Positions 40,536-55,485 of a stretch of 64,000 nt of DNA are shown piece by piece (the stretch's first letter is position 1; each line of letters starts with the position of its first letter). The DNA comes from Synaphobranchus kaupii. Its lineage: Eukaryota; Chordata; Actinopteri; Anguilliformes; Synaphobranchidae. A model generated the notes under the pieces. That model saw only the letters and a program-made list of their open reading frames with translations, did no database searches and was not told the origin of the DNA. The position numbers were made by a program, and so were the translations under genes. The DNA lies in contig JAINUF010000027.1 of the NCBI GenBank assembly GCA_029718625.1, forward strand, positions 1,100,676 to 1,164,675. Reading direction: 5' to 3'.

Positions 40536-43500
40536 TATTTGTATTAAACAATATATGAATTTTCGAATGAAATCTAGTCTGTAATAACTTCACATGTCAA
40601 ATCACTGTGAAACAGCTCGGGCTCTATCTTGACAATCTTAGCACTTGGTCTAAACACATGGCGCAACTGCATTTAGGGTGTGACCAAGTCCACTTTTGCT
40701 AGTTAGACAGTGTGTTTTTTGAGCACGAAGCACAGCGCAACATGCAAATGGGCTGAACTTAGTCTCTTCATTAATTATAGGTGTGTCTTGCAAGGAATAT
40801 ACTATATGGATCATTTATTTTCAGTGGTTTTGTCATTGCAACCTGGCAACCCTGAGTGCATGTGGGGAATCTGTCAAAAACATGATCTACCATGATATTC
40901 CATTCCATGGTCAACACTGCCATCTAGTGGCAGGAAATGTTAATTCTTTCGTTTAAATACTGTTCATTTTCAACGTCTTCTGCTTTGGAATGTGTAATAC
41001 ATATACACCAATTACAATTACATGAGAAAGGAATCAATTAGTAAATTTCTATCTGTACATTTTTTGCCTTAGGCAAAATTACTATTATGATGAATTGTAT
41101 TATCATGCTGAGTTTGATTTTATAAGGATTTGTATTAAACAATATATGAATTTTCGAATGAAATCTAGTCTGTAATAACTTCACATGTCAAATCACTGTG
41201 AAACAGCTCGGGCTCTATCTTGACAATCTTAGCACTTGGTCTAAACACATGGCGCAACTGCATTTAGGGTGTGACCAAGTCCACTTTTGCTAGTTAGACA
41301 GTGTGTTTTTTGAGCGCGAAGCACAGCGCAACATGCAAATGGGCTGAACTTAGTCTCTTCATTAATTATAGGTGTGTCTTGCAAGGAATATACTATATGG
41401 ATCATTTATTTTCAGTGGTTTTGTCATTGCAACCTGGCAACCCTGAGTGCATGTGGGGAATCTGTCAAAAACATGATCTACCATGATATTCCATTCCATG
41501 GTCAACACTGCCATCTAGTGGCAGGAAATGTTAATTCTTTCGTTTAAATACTGTTCATTTTCAACGTCTTCTGCTTTGGAATGTGTAATACATATACACC
41601 AATTACAATTACATGAGAAAGGAATCAATTAGTAAATTTCTATCTGTACATTTTTTGCCTTAGGCAAAATTACTATTATGATGAATTGTATTATCATGCT
41701 GAGTTTGATTTTATAAGGATTTGTATTAAACAATATATGAATTTTCGAATGAAATCTAGTCTGTAATAACTTCACATGTCAAATCACTGTGAAACAGCTC
41801 GGGCTCTATCTTGACAATCTTAGCACTTGGTCTAAACACATGGCGCAACTGCATTTAGGGTGTGACCAAGTCCACTTTTGCTAGTTAGACAGTGTGTTTT
41901 TTGAGCGCGAAGCACAGCGCAACATGCAAATGGGCTGAACTTAGTCTCTTCATTAATTATAGGTGTGTCTTGCAAGGAATATACTATATGGATCATTTAT
42001 TTTCAGTGGTTTTGTCATTGCAACCTGGCAACCCTGAGTGCATGTGGGGAATCTGTCAAAAACATGATCTACCATGATATTCCATTCCATGGTCAACACT
42101 GCCATCTAGTGGCAGGAAATGTTAATTCTTTCGTTTAAATACTGTTCATTTTCAACGTCTTCTGCTTTGAAATGTGTAATACATATACACCAATTACAAT
42201 TACATGAGAAAGGAATCAATTAGTAAATTTCTATCTGTACATTTTTTGCCTTTGGCAAAATTACTATTATGGTGAATTGTATTATCATGCTGAGTTTGAT
42301 TTTATAAGGATTTGTATTAAACAATATATGAATTTTCGAATGAAATCTAGTCTGTAATAACTTCACATGTCAAATCACTGTGAAACAGCTCGGGCTCTAT
42401 CTTGACAATCTTAGCACTTGGTCTAAACACATGGCGCAACTGCATTTAGGGTGTGACCAAGTCCACTTTTGCTAGTTAGACAGTGTGTTTTTTGAGCGCG
42501 AAGCACAGCGCAACATGCAAATGGGCTGAACTTAGTCTCTTCATTAATTATAGGTGTGTCTTGCAAGGAATATACTATATGGATCATTTATTTTCAGTGG
42601 TTTTGTCATTGCAACCTGGCAACCCTGAGTGCATGTGGGGAATCTGTCAAAAACATGATCTACCATGATATTCCATTCCATGGTCAACACTGCCATCTAG
42701 TGGCAGGAAATGTTAATTCTTTCGTTTAAATACTGTTCATTTTCAACGTCTTCTGCTTTGGAATGTGTAATACATATACACCAATTACAATTACATGAGA
42801 AAGGAATCAATTAGTAAATTTCTATCTGTACATTTTTTGCCTTAGGCAAAATTACTATTATGGTGAATTGTATTATCATGCTGAGTTTGATTTTATAAGT
42901 ATTTGTATTAAACAATATATGAATTTTCGAATGAAATCTAGTCTGTAATAACTTCACATGTCAAATCACTGTGAAACAGCTCGGGCTCTATCTTGACAAT
43001 CTTAGCACTTGGTCTAAACACATGGCGCAACTGCATTTAGGGTGTGACCAAGTCCACTTTTGCTAGTTAGACAGTGTGTTTTTTGAGCACGAAGCACAGC
43101 GCAACATGCAAATGGGCTGAACTTAGTCTCTTCATTAATTATAGGTGTGTCTTGCAAGGAATATACTATATGGATCATTTATTTTCAGTGGTTTTGTCAT
43201 TGCAACCTGGCAACCCTGAGTGCATGTGGGGAATCTGTCAAAAACATGATCTACCATGATATTCCATTCCATGGTCAACACTGCCATCTAGTGGCAGGAA
43301 ATGTTAATTCTTTCGTTTAAATACTGTTCATTTTCAACGTCTTCTGCTTTGGAATGTGTAATACATATACACCAATTACAATTACATGAGAAAGGAATCA
43401 ATTAGTAAATTTCTATCTGTACATTTTTTGCCTTAGGCAAAATTACTATTATGATGAATTGTATTATCATGCTGAGTTTGATTTTATAAGGATTTGTATT

Positions 43501-45227
43501 AAACAATATATGAATTTTCGAATGAAATCTAGTCTGTAATAACTTCACATGTCAAATCACTGTGAAACAGCTCGGGCTCTATCTTGACAATCTTAGCACT
43601 TGGTCTAAACACATGGCGCAACTGCATTTAGGGTGTGACCAAGTCCACTTTTGCTAGTTAGACAGTGTGTTTTTTGAGCGCGAAGCACAGCGCAACATGC
43701 AAATGGGCTGAACTTAGTCTCTTCATTAATTATAGGTGTGTCTTGCAAGGAATATACTATATGGATCATTTATTTTCAGTGGTTTTGTCATTGCAACCTG
43801 GCAACCCTGAGTGCATGTGGGGAATCTGTCAAAAACATGATCTACCATGATATTCCATTCCATGGTCAACACTGCCATCTAGTGGCAGGAAATGTTAATT
43901 CTTTCGTTTAAATACTGTTCATTTTCAACGTCTTCTGCTTTGGAATGTGTAATACATATACACCAATTACAATTACATGAGAAAGGAATCAATTAGTAAA
44001 TTTCTATCTGTACATTTTTTGCCTTTGGCAAAATTACTATTATGGTGAATTGTATTATCATGCTGAGTTTGATTTTATAAGGATTTGTATTAAACAATAT
44101 ATGAATTTTCGAATGAAATCTAGTCTGTAATAACTTCACATGTCAAATCACTGTGAAACAGCTCGGGCTCTATCTTGACAATCTTAGCACTTGGTCTAAA
44201 CACATGGCGCAACTGCATTTAGGGTGTGACCAAGTCCACTTTTGCTAGTTAGACAGTGTGTTTTTTGAGCGCGAAGCACAGCGCAACATGCAAATGGGCT
44301 GAACTTAGTCTCTTCATTAATTATAGGTGTGTCTTGCAAGGAATATACTATATGGATCATTTATTTTCAGTGGTTTTGTCATTGCAACCTGGCAACCCTG
44401 AGTGCATGTGGGGAATCTGTCAAAAACATGATCTACCATGATATTCCATTCCATGGTCAACACTGCCATCTAGTGGCAGGAAATGTTAATTCTTTCGTTT
44501 AAATACTGTTCATTTTCAACGTCTTCTGCTTTGGAATGTGTAATACATATACACCAATTACAATTACATGAGAAAGGAATCAATTAGTAAATTTCTATCT
44601 GTACATTTTTTGCCTTAGGCAAAATTACTATTATGGTGAATTGTATTATCATGCTGAGTTTGATTTTATAAGTATTTGTATTAAACAATATATGAATTTT
44701 CGAATGAAATCTAGTCTGTAATAACTTCACATGTCAAATCACTGTGAAACAGCTCGGGCTCTATCTTGACACTCTTAGCACTTGGTCTAAACACATGGCG
44801 CAACTGCATTTAGGGTGTGACCAAGTCCACTTTTGCTAGTTAGACAGTGTGTTTTTTGAGCACGAAGCACAGCGCAACATGCAAATGGGCTGAACTTAGT
44901 CTCTTCATTAATTATAGGTGTGTCTTGCAAGGAATATACTATATGGATCATTTATTTTCAGTGGTTTTGTCATTGCAACCTGGCAACCCTGAGTGCATGT
45001 GGGGAATCTGTCAAAAACATGATCTACCATGATATTCCATTCCATGGTCAACACTGCCATCTAGTGGCAGGAAATGTTAATTCTTTCGTTTAAATACTGT
45101 TCATTTTCAACGTCTTCTGCTTTGGAATGTGTAATACATATACACCAATTACAATTACATGAGAAAGGAATCAATTAGTAAATTTCTATCTGTACATTTT
45201 TTGCCTTAGGCAAAATTACTATTATGA
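40536..45227 (+). repeat. Higher-order repeat with three- and four-unit lags
   Basis: TAAGTATTTG occurs at 40536, 42900 and 44673 (steps of four and three units). TATGATGAATTG occurs at 41090, 41681, 43454 and 45227 (steps of one, three and three). The extra 41681 copy explains the four-unit step: a single unit was tandemly duplicated inside a three-unit repeat. Confidence 0.85.
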
Positions 45228-47211
45228 TGAATTGTATTATCATGCTGAGTTTGATTTTATAAGGATTTGTATTAAACAATATATGAATTTTCGAATGAAA
45301 TCTAGTCTGTAATAACTTCACATGTCAAATCACTGTGAAACAGCTCGGGCTCTATCTTGACAATCTTAGCACTTGGTCTAAACACATGGCGCAACTGCAT
45401 TTAGGGTGTGACCAAGTCCACTTTTGCTAGTTAGACAGTGTGTTTTTTGAGCGCGAAGCACAGCGCAAGATGCAAATGGGCTGAACTTAGTCTCTTCATT
45501 AATTATAGGTGTGTCTTGCAAGGAATATACTATATGGATCATTTATTTTCAGTGGTTTTGTCATTGCAACCTGGCAACCCTGAGTGCATGTGGGGAATCT
45601 GTCAAAAACATGATCTACCATGATATTCCATTCCATGGTCAACACTGCCATCTAGTGGCAGGAAATGTTAATTCTTTCGTTTAAATACTGTTCATTTTCA
45701 ACGTCTTCTGCTTTGGAATGTGTAATACATATACACCAATTACAATTACATGAGAAAGGAATCAATTAGTAAATTTCTATCTGTACATTTTTTGCCTTAG
45801 GCAAAATTACTATTATGGTGAATTGTATTATCATGCTGAGTTTGATTTTATAAGGATTTGTATTAAACAATATATGAATTTTCGAATGAAATCTAGTCTG
45901 TAATAACTTCACATGTCAAATCACTGTGAAACAGCTCGGGCTCTATCTTGACAATCTTAGCACTTGGTCTAAACACATGGCGCAACTGCATTTAGGGTGT
46001 GACCAAGTCCACTTTTGCTAGTTAGACAGTGTGTTTTTTGAGCGCGAAGCACAGCGCAACATGCAAATGGGCTGAACTTAGTCTCTTCATTAATTATAGG
46101 TGTGTCTTGCAAGGAATATACTATATGGATCATTTATTTTCAGTGGTTTTGTCATTGCAACCTGGCAACCCTGAGTGCATGTGGGGAATCTGTCAAAAAC
46201 ATGATCTACCATGATATTCCATTCCATGGTCAACACTGCCATCTAGTGGCAGGAAATGTTAATTCTTTCGTTTAAATACTGTTCATTTTCAACGTCTTCT
46301 GCTTTGAAATGTGTAATACATATACACCAATTACAATTACATGAGAAAGGAATCAATTAGTAAATTTCTATCTGTACATTTTTTGCCTTTGGCAAAATTA
46401 CTATTATGGTGAATTGTATTATCATGCTGAGTTTGATTTTATAAGGATTTGTATTAAACAATATATGAATTTTCGAATGAAATCTAGTCTGTAATAACTT
46501 CACATGTCAAATCACTGTGAAACAGCTTGGGCTCTATCTTGACAATCTTAGCACTTGGTCTAAACACATGGCGCAACTGCATTTAGGGTGTGACCAAGTC
46601 CACTTTTGCTAGTTAGACAGTGTGTTTTTTGAGCGCGAAGCACAGCGCAACATGCAAATGGGCTGAACTTAGTCTCTTCATTAATTATAGGTGTGTCTTG
46701 CAAGGAATATACTATATGGATCATTTATTTTCAGTGGTTTTGTCATTGCAACCTGGCAACCCTGAGTGCATGTGGGGAATCTGTCAAAAACATGATCTAC
46801 CATGATATTCCATTCCATGGTCAACACTGCCATCTAGTGGCAGGAAATGTTAATTCTTTCGTTTAAATACTGTTCATTTTCAACGTCTTCTGCTTTGGAA
46901 TGTGTAATACATATACACCAATTACAATTACATGAGAAAGGAATCAATTAGTAAATTTCTATCTGTACATTTTTTGCCTTAGGCAAAATTACTATTATGG
47001 TGAATTGTATTATCATGCTGAGTTTGATTTTATAAGGATTTGTATTAAACAATATATGAATTTTCGAATGAAATCTAGTCTGTAATAACTTCACATGTCA
47101 AATCACTGTGAAACAGCTCGGGCTCTATCTTGACAATCTTAGCACTTGGTCTAAACACATGGCGCAACTGCATTTAGGGTGTGACCAAGTCCACTTTTGC
47201 TAGTTAGACAG

Positions 47212-50200
47212 TGTGTTTTTTGAGCGCGAAGCACAGCGCAACATGCAAATGGGCTGAACTTAGTCTCTTCATTAATTATAGGTGTGTCTTGCAAGGAATA
47301 TACTATATGGATCATTTATTTTCAGTGGTTTTGTCATTGCAACCTGGCAACCCTGAGTGCATGTGGGGAATCTGTCAAAAACATGATCTACCATGATATT
47401 CCATTCCATGGTCAACACTGCCATCTAGTGGCAGGAAATGTTAATTCTTTCGTTTAAATACTGTTCATTTTCAACGTCTTCTGCTTTGAAATGTGTAATA
47501 CATATACACCAATTACAATTACATGAGAAAGGAATCAATTAGTAAATTTCTATCTGTACATTTTTTGCCTTTGGCAAAATTACTATTATGGTGAATTGTA
47601 TTATCATGCTGAGTTTGATTTTATAAGGATTTGTATTAAACAATATATGAATTTTCGAATGAAATCTAGTCTGTAATAACTTCACATGTCAAATCACTGT
47701 GAAACAGCTTGGGCTCTATCTTGACAATCTTAGCACTTGGTCTAAACACATGGCGCAACTGCATTTAGGGTGTGACCAAGTCCACTTTTGCTAGTTAGAC
47801 AGTGTGTTTTTTGAGCGCGAAGCACAGCGCAACATGCAAATGGGCTGAACTTAGTCTCTTCATTAATTATAGGTGTGTCTTGCAAGGAATATACTATATG
47901 GATCATTTATTTTCAGTGGTTTTGTCATTGCAACCTGGCAACCCTGAGTGCATGTGGGGAATCTGTCAAAAACATGATCTACCATGATATTCCATTCCAT
48001 GGTCAACACTGCCATCTAGTGGCAGGAAATGTTAATTCTTTCGTTTAAATACTGTTAATTTTCAACGTCTTCTGCTTTGGAATGTGTAATACATATACAC
48101 CAATTACAATTACATGAGAAAGGAATCAATTAGTAAATTTCTATCTGTACATTTTTTGCCTTAGGCAAAATTACTATTATGGTGAATTGTATTATCATGC
48201 TGAGTTTGATTTTATAAGGATTTGTATTAAACAATATATGAATTTTCGAATGAAATCTAGTCTGTAATAACTTCACATGTCAAATCACTGTGAAACAGCT
48301 CGGGCTCTATCTTGACAATCTTAGCACTTGGTCTAAACACATGGCGCAACTGCATTTAGGGTGTGACCAAGTCCACTTTTGCTAGTTAGACAGTGTGTTT
48401 TTTGAGCGCGAAGCACAGCGCAACATGCAAATGGGCTGAACTTAGTCTCTTCATTAATTATAGGTGTGTCTTGCAAGGAATATACTATATGGATCATTTA
48501 TTTTCAGTGGTTTTGTCATTGCAACCTGGCAACCCTGAGTGCATGTGGGGAATCTGTCAAAAACATGATCTACCATGATATTCCATTCCATGGTCAACAC
48601 TGCCATCTAGTGGCAGGAAATGTTAATTCTTTCGTTTAAATACTGTTCATTTTCAACGTCTTCTGCTTTGGAATGTGTAATACATATACACCAATTACAA
48701 TTACATGAGAAAGGAATCAATTAGTAAATTTCTATCTGTACATTTTTTGCCTTAGGCAAAATTACTATTATGGTGAATTGTATTATCATGCTGAGTTTGA
48801 TTTTATAAGGATTTGTATTAAACAATATATGAATTTTCGAATGAAATCTAGTCTGTAATAACTTCACATGTCAAATCACTGTGAAACAGCTCGGGCTCTA
48901 TCTTGACAATCTTAGCACTTGGTCTAAACACATGGCGCAACTGCATTTAGGGTGTGACCAAGTCCACTTTTGCTAGTTAGACAGTGTGTTTTTTGAGCGC
49001 GAAGCACAGCGCAACATGCAAATGGGCTGAACTTAGTCTCTTCATTAATTATAGGTGTGTCTTGCAAGGAATATACTATATGGATCATTTATTTTCAGTG
49101 GTTTTGTCATTGCAACCTGGCAACCCTGAGTGCATGTGGGGAATCTGTCAAAAACATGATCTACCATGATATTCCATTCCATGGTCAACACTGCCATCTA
49201 GTGGCAGGAAATGTTAATTCTTTCGTTTAAATACTGTTCATTTTCAACGTCTTCTGCTTTGAAATGTGTAATACATATACACCAATTACAATTACATGAG
49301 AAAGGAATCAATTAGTAAATTTCTATCTGTACATTTTTTGCCTTTGGCAAAATTACTATTATGGTGAATTGTATTATCATGCTGAGTTTGATTTTATAAG
49401 GATTTGTATTAAACAATATATGAATTTTCGAATGAAATCTAGTCTGTAATAACTTCACATGTCAAATCACTGTGAAACAGCTTGGGCTCTATCTTGACAA
49501 TCTTAGCACTTGGTCTAAACACATGGCGCAACTGCATTTAGGGTGTGACCAAGTCCACTTTTGCTAGTTAGACAGTGTGTTTTTTGAGCGCGAAGCACAG
49601 CGCAACATGCAAATGGGCTGAACTTAGTCTCTTCATTAATTATAGGTGTGTCTTGCAAGGAATATACTATATGGATCATTTATTTTCAGTGGTTTTGTCA
49701 TTGCAACCTGGCAACCCTGAGTGCATGTGGGGAATCTGTCAAAAACATGATCTACCATGATATTCCATTCCATGGTCAACACTGCCATCTAGTGGCAGGA
49801 AATGTTAATTCTTTCGTTTAAATACTGTTAATTTTCAACGTCTTCTGCTTTGGAATGTGTAATACATATACACCAATTACAATTACATGAGAAAGGAATC
49901 AATTAGTAAATTTCTATCTGTACATTTTTTGCCTTAGGCAAAATTACTATTATGGTGAATTGTATTATCATGCTGAGTTTGATTTTATAAGGATTTGTAT
50001 TAAACAATATATGAATTTTCGAATGAAATCTAGTCTGTAATAACTTCACATGTCAAATCACTGTGAAACAGCTCGGGCTCTATCTTGACAATCTTAGCAC
50101 TTGGTCTAAACACATGGCGCAACTGCATTTAGGGTGTGACCAAGTCCACTTTTGCTAGTTAGACAGTGTGTTTTTTGAGCGCGAAGCACAGCGCAACATG

Positions 50201-50757
50201 CAAATGGGCTGAACTTAGTCTCTTCATTAATTATAGGTGTGTCTTGCAAGGAATATACTATATGGATCATTTATTTTCAGTGGTTTTGTCATTGCAACCT
50301 GGCAACCCTGAGTGCATGTGGGGAATCTGTCAAAAACATGATCTACCATGATATTCCATTCCATGGTCAACACTGCCATCTAGTGGCAGGAAATGTTAAT
50401 TCTTTCGTTTAAATACTGTTCATTTTCAACGTCTTCTGCTTTGGAATGTGTAATACATATACACCAATTACAATTACATGAGAAAGGAATCAATTAGTAA
50501 ATTTCTATCTGTACATTTTTTGCCTTAGGCAAAATTACTATTATGGTGAATTGTATTATCATGCTGAGTTTGATTTTATAAGGATTTGTATTAAACAATA
50601 TATGAATTTTCGAATGAAATCTAGTCTGTAATAACTTCACATGTCAAATCACTGTGAAACAGCTCGGGCTCTATCTTGACAATCTTAGCACTTGGTCTAA
50701 ACACATGGCGCAACTGCATTTAGGGTGTGACCAAGTCCACTTTTGCTAGTTAGACAG
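47212..50757 (+). repeat. Three-unit (1,773-bp) higher-order repeat, two copies
   Basis: A C-type unit with GCTTGGG, then a unit with CTGTTAATTTT, then a plain unit occur twice. The CTGTTAATTTT marker is at 48057 and 49830, exactly 1,773 bp apart. Confidence 0.8.
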
Positions 50758-53700
50758 TGTGTTTTTTGAGCGCGAAGCACAGCGCAACATGCAAATGGGC
50801 TGAACTTAGTCTCTTCATTAATTATAGGTGTGTCTTGCAAGGAATATACTATATGGATCATTTATTTTCAGTGGTTTTGTCATTGCAACCTGGCAACCCT
50901 GAGTGCATGTGGGGAATCTGTCAAAAACATGATCTACCATGATATTCCATTCCATGGTCAACACTGCCATCTAGTGGCAGGAAATGTTAATTCTTTCGTT
51001 TAAATACTGTTCATTTTCAACGTCTTCTGCTTTGAAATGTGTAATACATATACACCAATTACAATTACATGAGAAAGGAATCAATTAATAAATTTCTATC
51101 TGTACATTTTTTGCCTTTGGCAAAATTATTATTATGGTGAATTGTATTATCATGCTGAGTTTGATTTTATAAGGATTTGTATTAAACAATATATGAATTT
51201 TCGAATGAAATCTAGTCTGTAATAACTTCACATGTCAAATCACTGTGAAACAGCTCGGGCTCTATCTTGACAATCTTAGCACTTGGTCTAAACACATGGC
51301 GCAACTGCATTTAGGGTGTGACCAAGTCCACTTTTGCTAGTTAGACAGTGTGTTTTTTGAGCGCGAAGCACAGCGCAACATGCAAATGGGCTGAACTTAG
51401 TCTCTTCATTAATTATAGGTGTGTCTTGCAAGGAATATACTATATGGATCATTTATTTTCAGTGGTTTTGTCATTGCAACCTGGCAACCCTGAGTGCATG
51501 TGGGGAATCTGTCAAAAACATGATCTACCATGATATTCCATTCCATGGTCAACACTGCCATCTAGTGGCAGGAAATGTTAATTCTTTCGTTTAAATACTG
51601 TTCATTTTCAACGTCTTCTGCTTTGAAATGTGTAATACATATACACCAATTACAATTACATGAGAAAGGAATCAATTAATAAATTTCTATCTGTACATTT
51701 TTTGCCTTTGGCAAAATTATTATTATGGTGAATTGTATTATCATGCTGAGTTTGATTTTATAAGGATTTGTATTAAACAATATATGAATTTTCGAATGAA
51801 ATCTAGTCTGTAATAACTTCACATGTCAAATCACTGTGAAACAGCTCGGGCTCTATCTTGACAATCTTAGCACTTGGTCTAAACACATGGCGCAACTGCA
51901 TTTAGGGTGTGACCAAGTCCACTTTTGCTAGTTAGACAGTGTGTTTTTTGAGCGCGAAGCACAGCGCAAGATGCAAATGGGCTGAACTTAGTCTCTTCAT
52001 TAATTATAGGTGTGTCTTGCAAGGAATATACTATATGGATCATTTATTTTCAGTGGTTTTGTCATTGCAACCTGGCAACCCTGAGTGCATGTGGGGAATC
52101 TGTCAAAAACATGATCTACCATGATATTCCATTCCATGGTCAACACTGCCATCTAGTGGCAGGAAATGTTAATTCTTTCGTTTAAATACTGTTCATTTTC
52201 AACGTCTTCTGCTTTGGAATGTGTAATACATATACACCAATTACAATTACATGAGAAAGGAATCAATTAGTAAATTTCTATCTGTACATTTTTTGCCTTA
52301 CGCAAAATTACTATTATGGTGAATTGTATTATCATGCTGAGTTTGATTTTATAAGGATTTGTATTAAACAATATATGAATTTTCGAATGAAATCTAGTCT
52401 GTAATAACTTCACATGTCAAATCACTGTGAAACAGCTTGGGCTCTATCTTGACAATCTTAGCACTTGGTCTAAACACATGGCGCAACTGCATTTAGGGTG
52501 TGACCAAGTCCACTTTTGCTAGTTAGACAGTGTGTTTTTTGAGCGCGAAGCACAGCGCAACATGCAAATGGGCTGAACTTAGTCTCTTCATTAATTATAG
52601 GTGTGTCTTGCAAGGAATATACTATATGGATCATTTATTTTCAGTGGTTTTGTCATTGCAACCTGGCAACCCTGAGTGCATGTGGGGAATCTGTCAAAAA
52701 CATGATCTACCATGATATTCCATTCCATGGTCAACACTGCCATCTAGTGGCAGGAAATGTTAATTCTTTCGTTTAAATACTGTTCATTTTCAACGTCTTC
52801 TGCTTTGAAATGTGTAATACATATACACCAATTACAATTACATGAGAAAGGAATCAATTAGTAAATTTCTATCTGTACATTTTTTGCCTTTGGCAAAATT
52901 ACTATTATGGTGAATTGTATTATCATGCTGAGTTTGATTTTATAAGGATTTGTATTAAACAATATATGAATTTTCGAATGAAATCTAGTCTGTAATAACT
53001 TCACATGTCAAATCACTGTGAAACAGCTCGGGCTCTATCTTGACAATCTTAGCACTTGGTCTAAACACATGGCGCAACTGCATTTAGGGTGTGACCAAGT
53101 CCACTTTTGCTAGTTAGACAGTGTGTTTTTTGAGCGCGAAGCACAGCGCAACATGCAAATGGGCTGAACTTAGTCTCTTCATTAATTATAGGTGTGTCTT
53201 GCAAGGAATATACTATATGGATCATTTATTTTCAGTGGTTTTGTCATTGCAACCTGGCAACCCTGAGTGCATGTGGGGAATCTGTCAAAAACATGATCTA
53301 CCATGATATTCCATTCCATGGTCAACACTGCCATCTAGTGGCAGGAAATGTTAATTCTTTCGTTTAAATACTGTTCATTTTCAACGTCTTCTGCTTTGAA
53401 ATGTGTAATACATATACACCAATTACAATTACATGAGAAAGGAATCAATTAATAAATTTCTATCTGTACATTTTTTGCCTTTGGCAAAATTATTATTATG
53501 GTGAATTGTATTATCATGCTGAGTTTGATTTTATAAGGATTTGTATTAAACAATATATGAATTTTCGAATGAAATCTAGTCTGTAATAACTTCACATGTC
53601 AAATCACTGTGAAACAGCTCGGGCTCTATCTTGACAATCTTAGCACTTGGTCTAAACACATGGCGCAACTGCATTTAGGGTGTGACCAAGTCCACTTTTG

Positions 53701-55485
53701 CTAGTTAGACAGTGTGTTTTTTGAGCGCGAAGCACAGCGCAACATGCAAATGGGCTGAACTTAGTCTCTTCATTAATTATAGGTGTGTCTTGCAAGGAAT
53801 ATACTATATGGATCATTTATTTTCAGTGGTTTTGTCATTGCAACCTGGCAACCCTGAGTGCATGTGGGGAATCTGTCAAAAACATGATCTACCATGATAT
53901 TCCATTCCATGGTCAACACTGCCATCTAGTGGCAGGAAATGTTAATTCTTTCGTTTAAATACTGTTCATTTTCAACGTCTTCTGCTTTGAAATGTGTAAT
54001 ACATATACACCAATTACAATTACATGAGAAAGGAATCAATTAATAAATTTCTATCTGTACATTTTTTGCCTTTGGCAAAATTATTATTATGGTGAATTGT
54101 ATTATCATGCTGAGTTTGATTTTATAAGGATTTGTATTAAACAATATATGAATTTTCGAATGAAATCTAGTCTGTAATAACTTCACATGTCAAATCACTG
54201 TGAAACAGCTCGGGCTCTATCTTGACAATCTTAGCACTTGGTCTAAACACATGGCGCAACTGCATTTAGGGTGTGACCAAGTCCACTTTTGCTAGTTAGA
54301 CAGTGTGTTTTTTGAGCGCGAAGCACAGCGCAAGATGCAAATGGGCTGAACTTAGTCTCTTCATTAATTATAGGTGTGTCTTGCAAGGAATATACTATAT
54401 GGATCATTTATTTTCAGTGGTTTTGTCATTGCAACCTGGCAACCCTGAGTGCATGTGGGGAATCTGTCAAAAACATGATCTACCATGATATTCCATTCCA
54501 TGGTCAACACTGCCATCTAGTGGCAGGAAATGTTAATTCTTTCGTTTAAATACTGTTCATTTTCAACGTCTTCTGCTTTGGAATGTGTAATACATATACA
54601 CCAATTACAATTACATGAGAAAGGAATCAATTAGTAAATTTCTATCTGTACATTTTTTGCCTTACGCAAAATTACTATTATGGTGAATTGTATTATCATG
54701 CTGAGTTTGATTTTATAAGGATTTGTATTAAACAATATATGAATTTTCGAATGAAATCTAGTCTGTAATAACTTCACATGTCAAATCACTGTGAAACAGC
54801 TTGGGCTCTATCTTGACAATCTTAGCACTTGGTCTAAACACATGGCGCAACTGCATTTAGGGTGTGACCAAGTCCACTTTTGTTAGTTAGACAGTGTGTT
54901 TTTTGAGCGCGAAGCACAGCGCAACATGCAAATGGGCTGAACTTAGTCTCTTCATTAATTATAGGTGTGTCTTGCAAGGAATATACTATATGGATCATTT
55001 ATTTTCAGTGGTTTTGTCATTGCAACCTGGCAACCCTGAGTGCATGTGGGGAATCTGTCAAAAACATGATCTACCATGATATTCCATTCCATGGTCAACA
55101 CTGCCATCTAGTGGCAGGAAATGTTAATTCTTTCGTTTAAATACTGTTCATTTTCAACGTCTTCTGCTTTGAAATGTGTAATACATATACACCAATTACA
55201 ATTACATGAGAAAGGAATCAATTAGTAAATTTCTATCTGTACATTTTTTGCCTTTGGCAAAATTACTATTATGGTGAATTGTATTATCATGCTGAGTTTG
55301 ATTTTATAAGGATTTGTATTAAACAATATATGAATTTTCGAATGAAATCTAGTCTGTAATAACTTCACATGTCAAATCACTGTGAAACAGCTCGGGCTCT
55401 ATCTTGACAATCTTAGCACTTGGTCTAAACACATGGCGCAACTGCATTTAGGGTGTGACCAAGTCCACTTTTGCTAGTTAGACAG
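50758..55485 (+). repeat. Two adjacent B-B'-A-C modules (four-unit, 2,364-bp repeat)
   Basis: GCGCAAGATG at about 51967 and 54331, and GCCTTACGC at 52301 and 54665, repeat at exactly 2,364 bp. Here the module is directly tandem, unlike its scattered copies further left. Confidence 0.85.
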
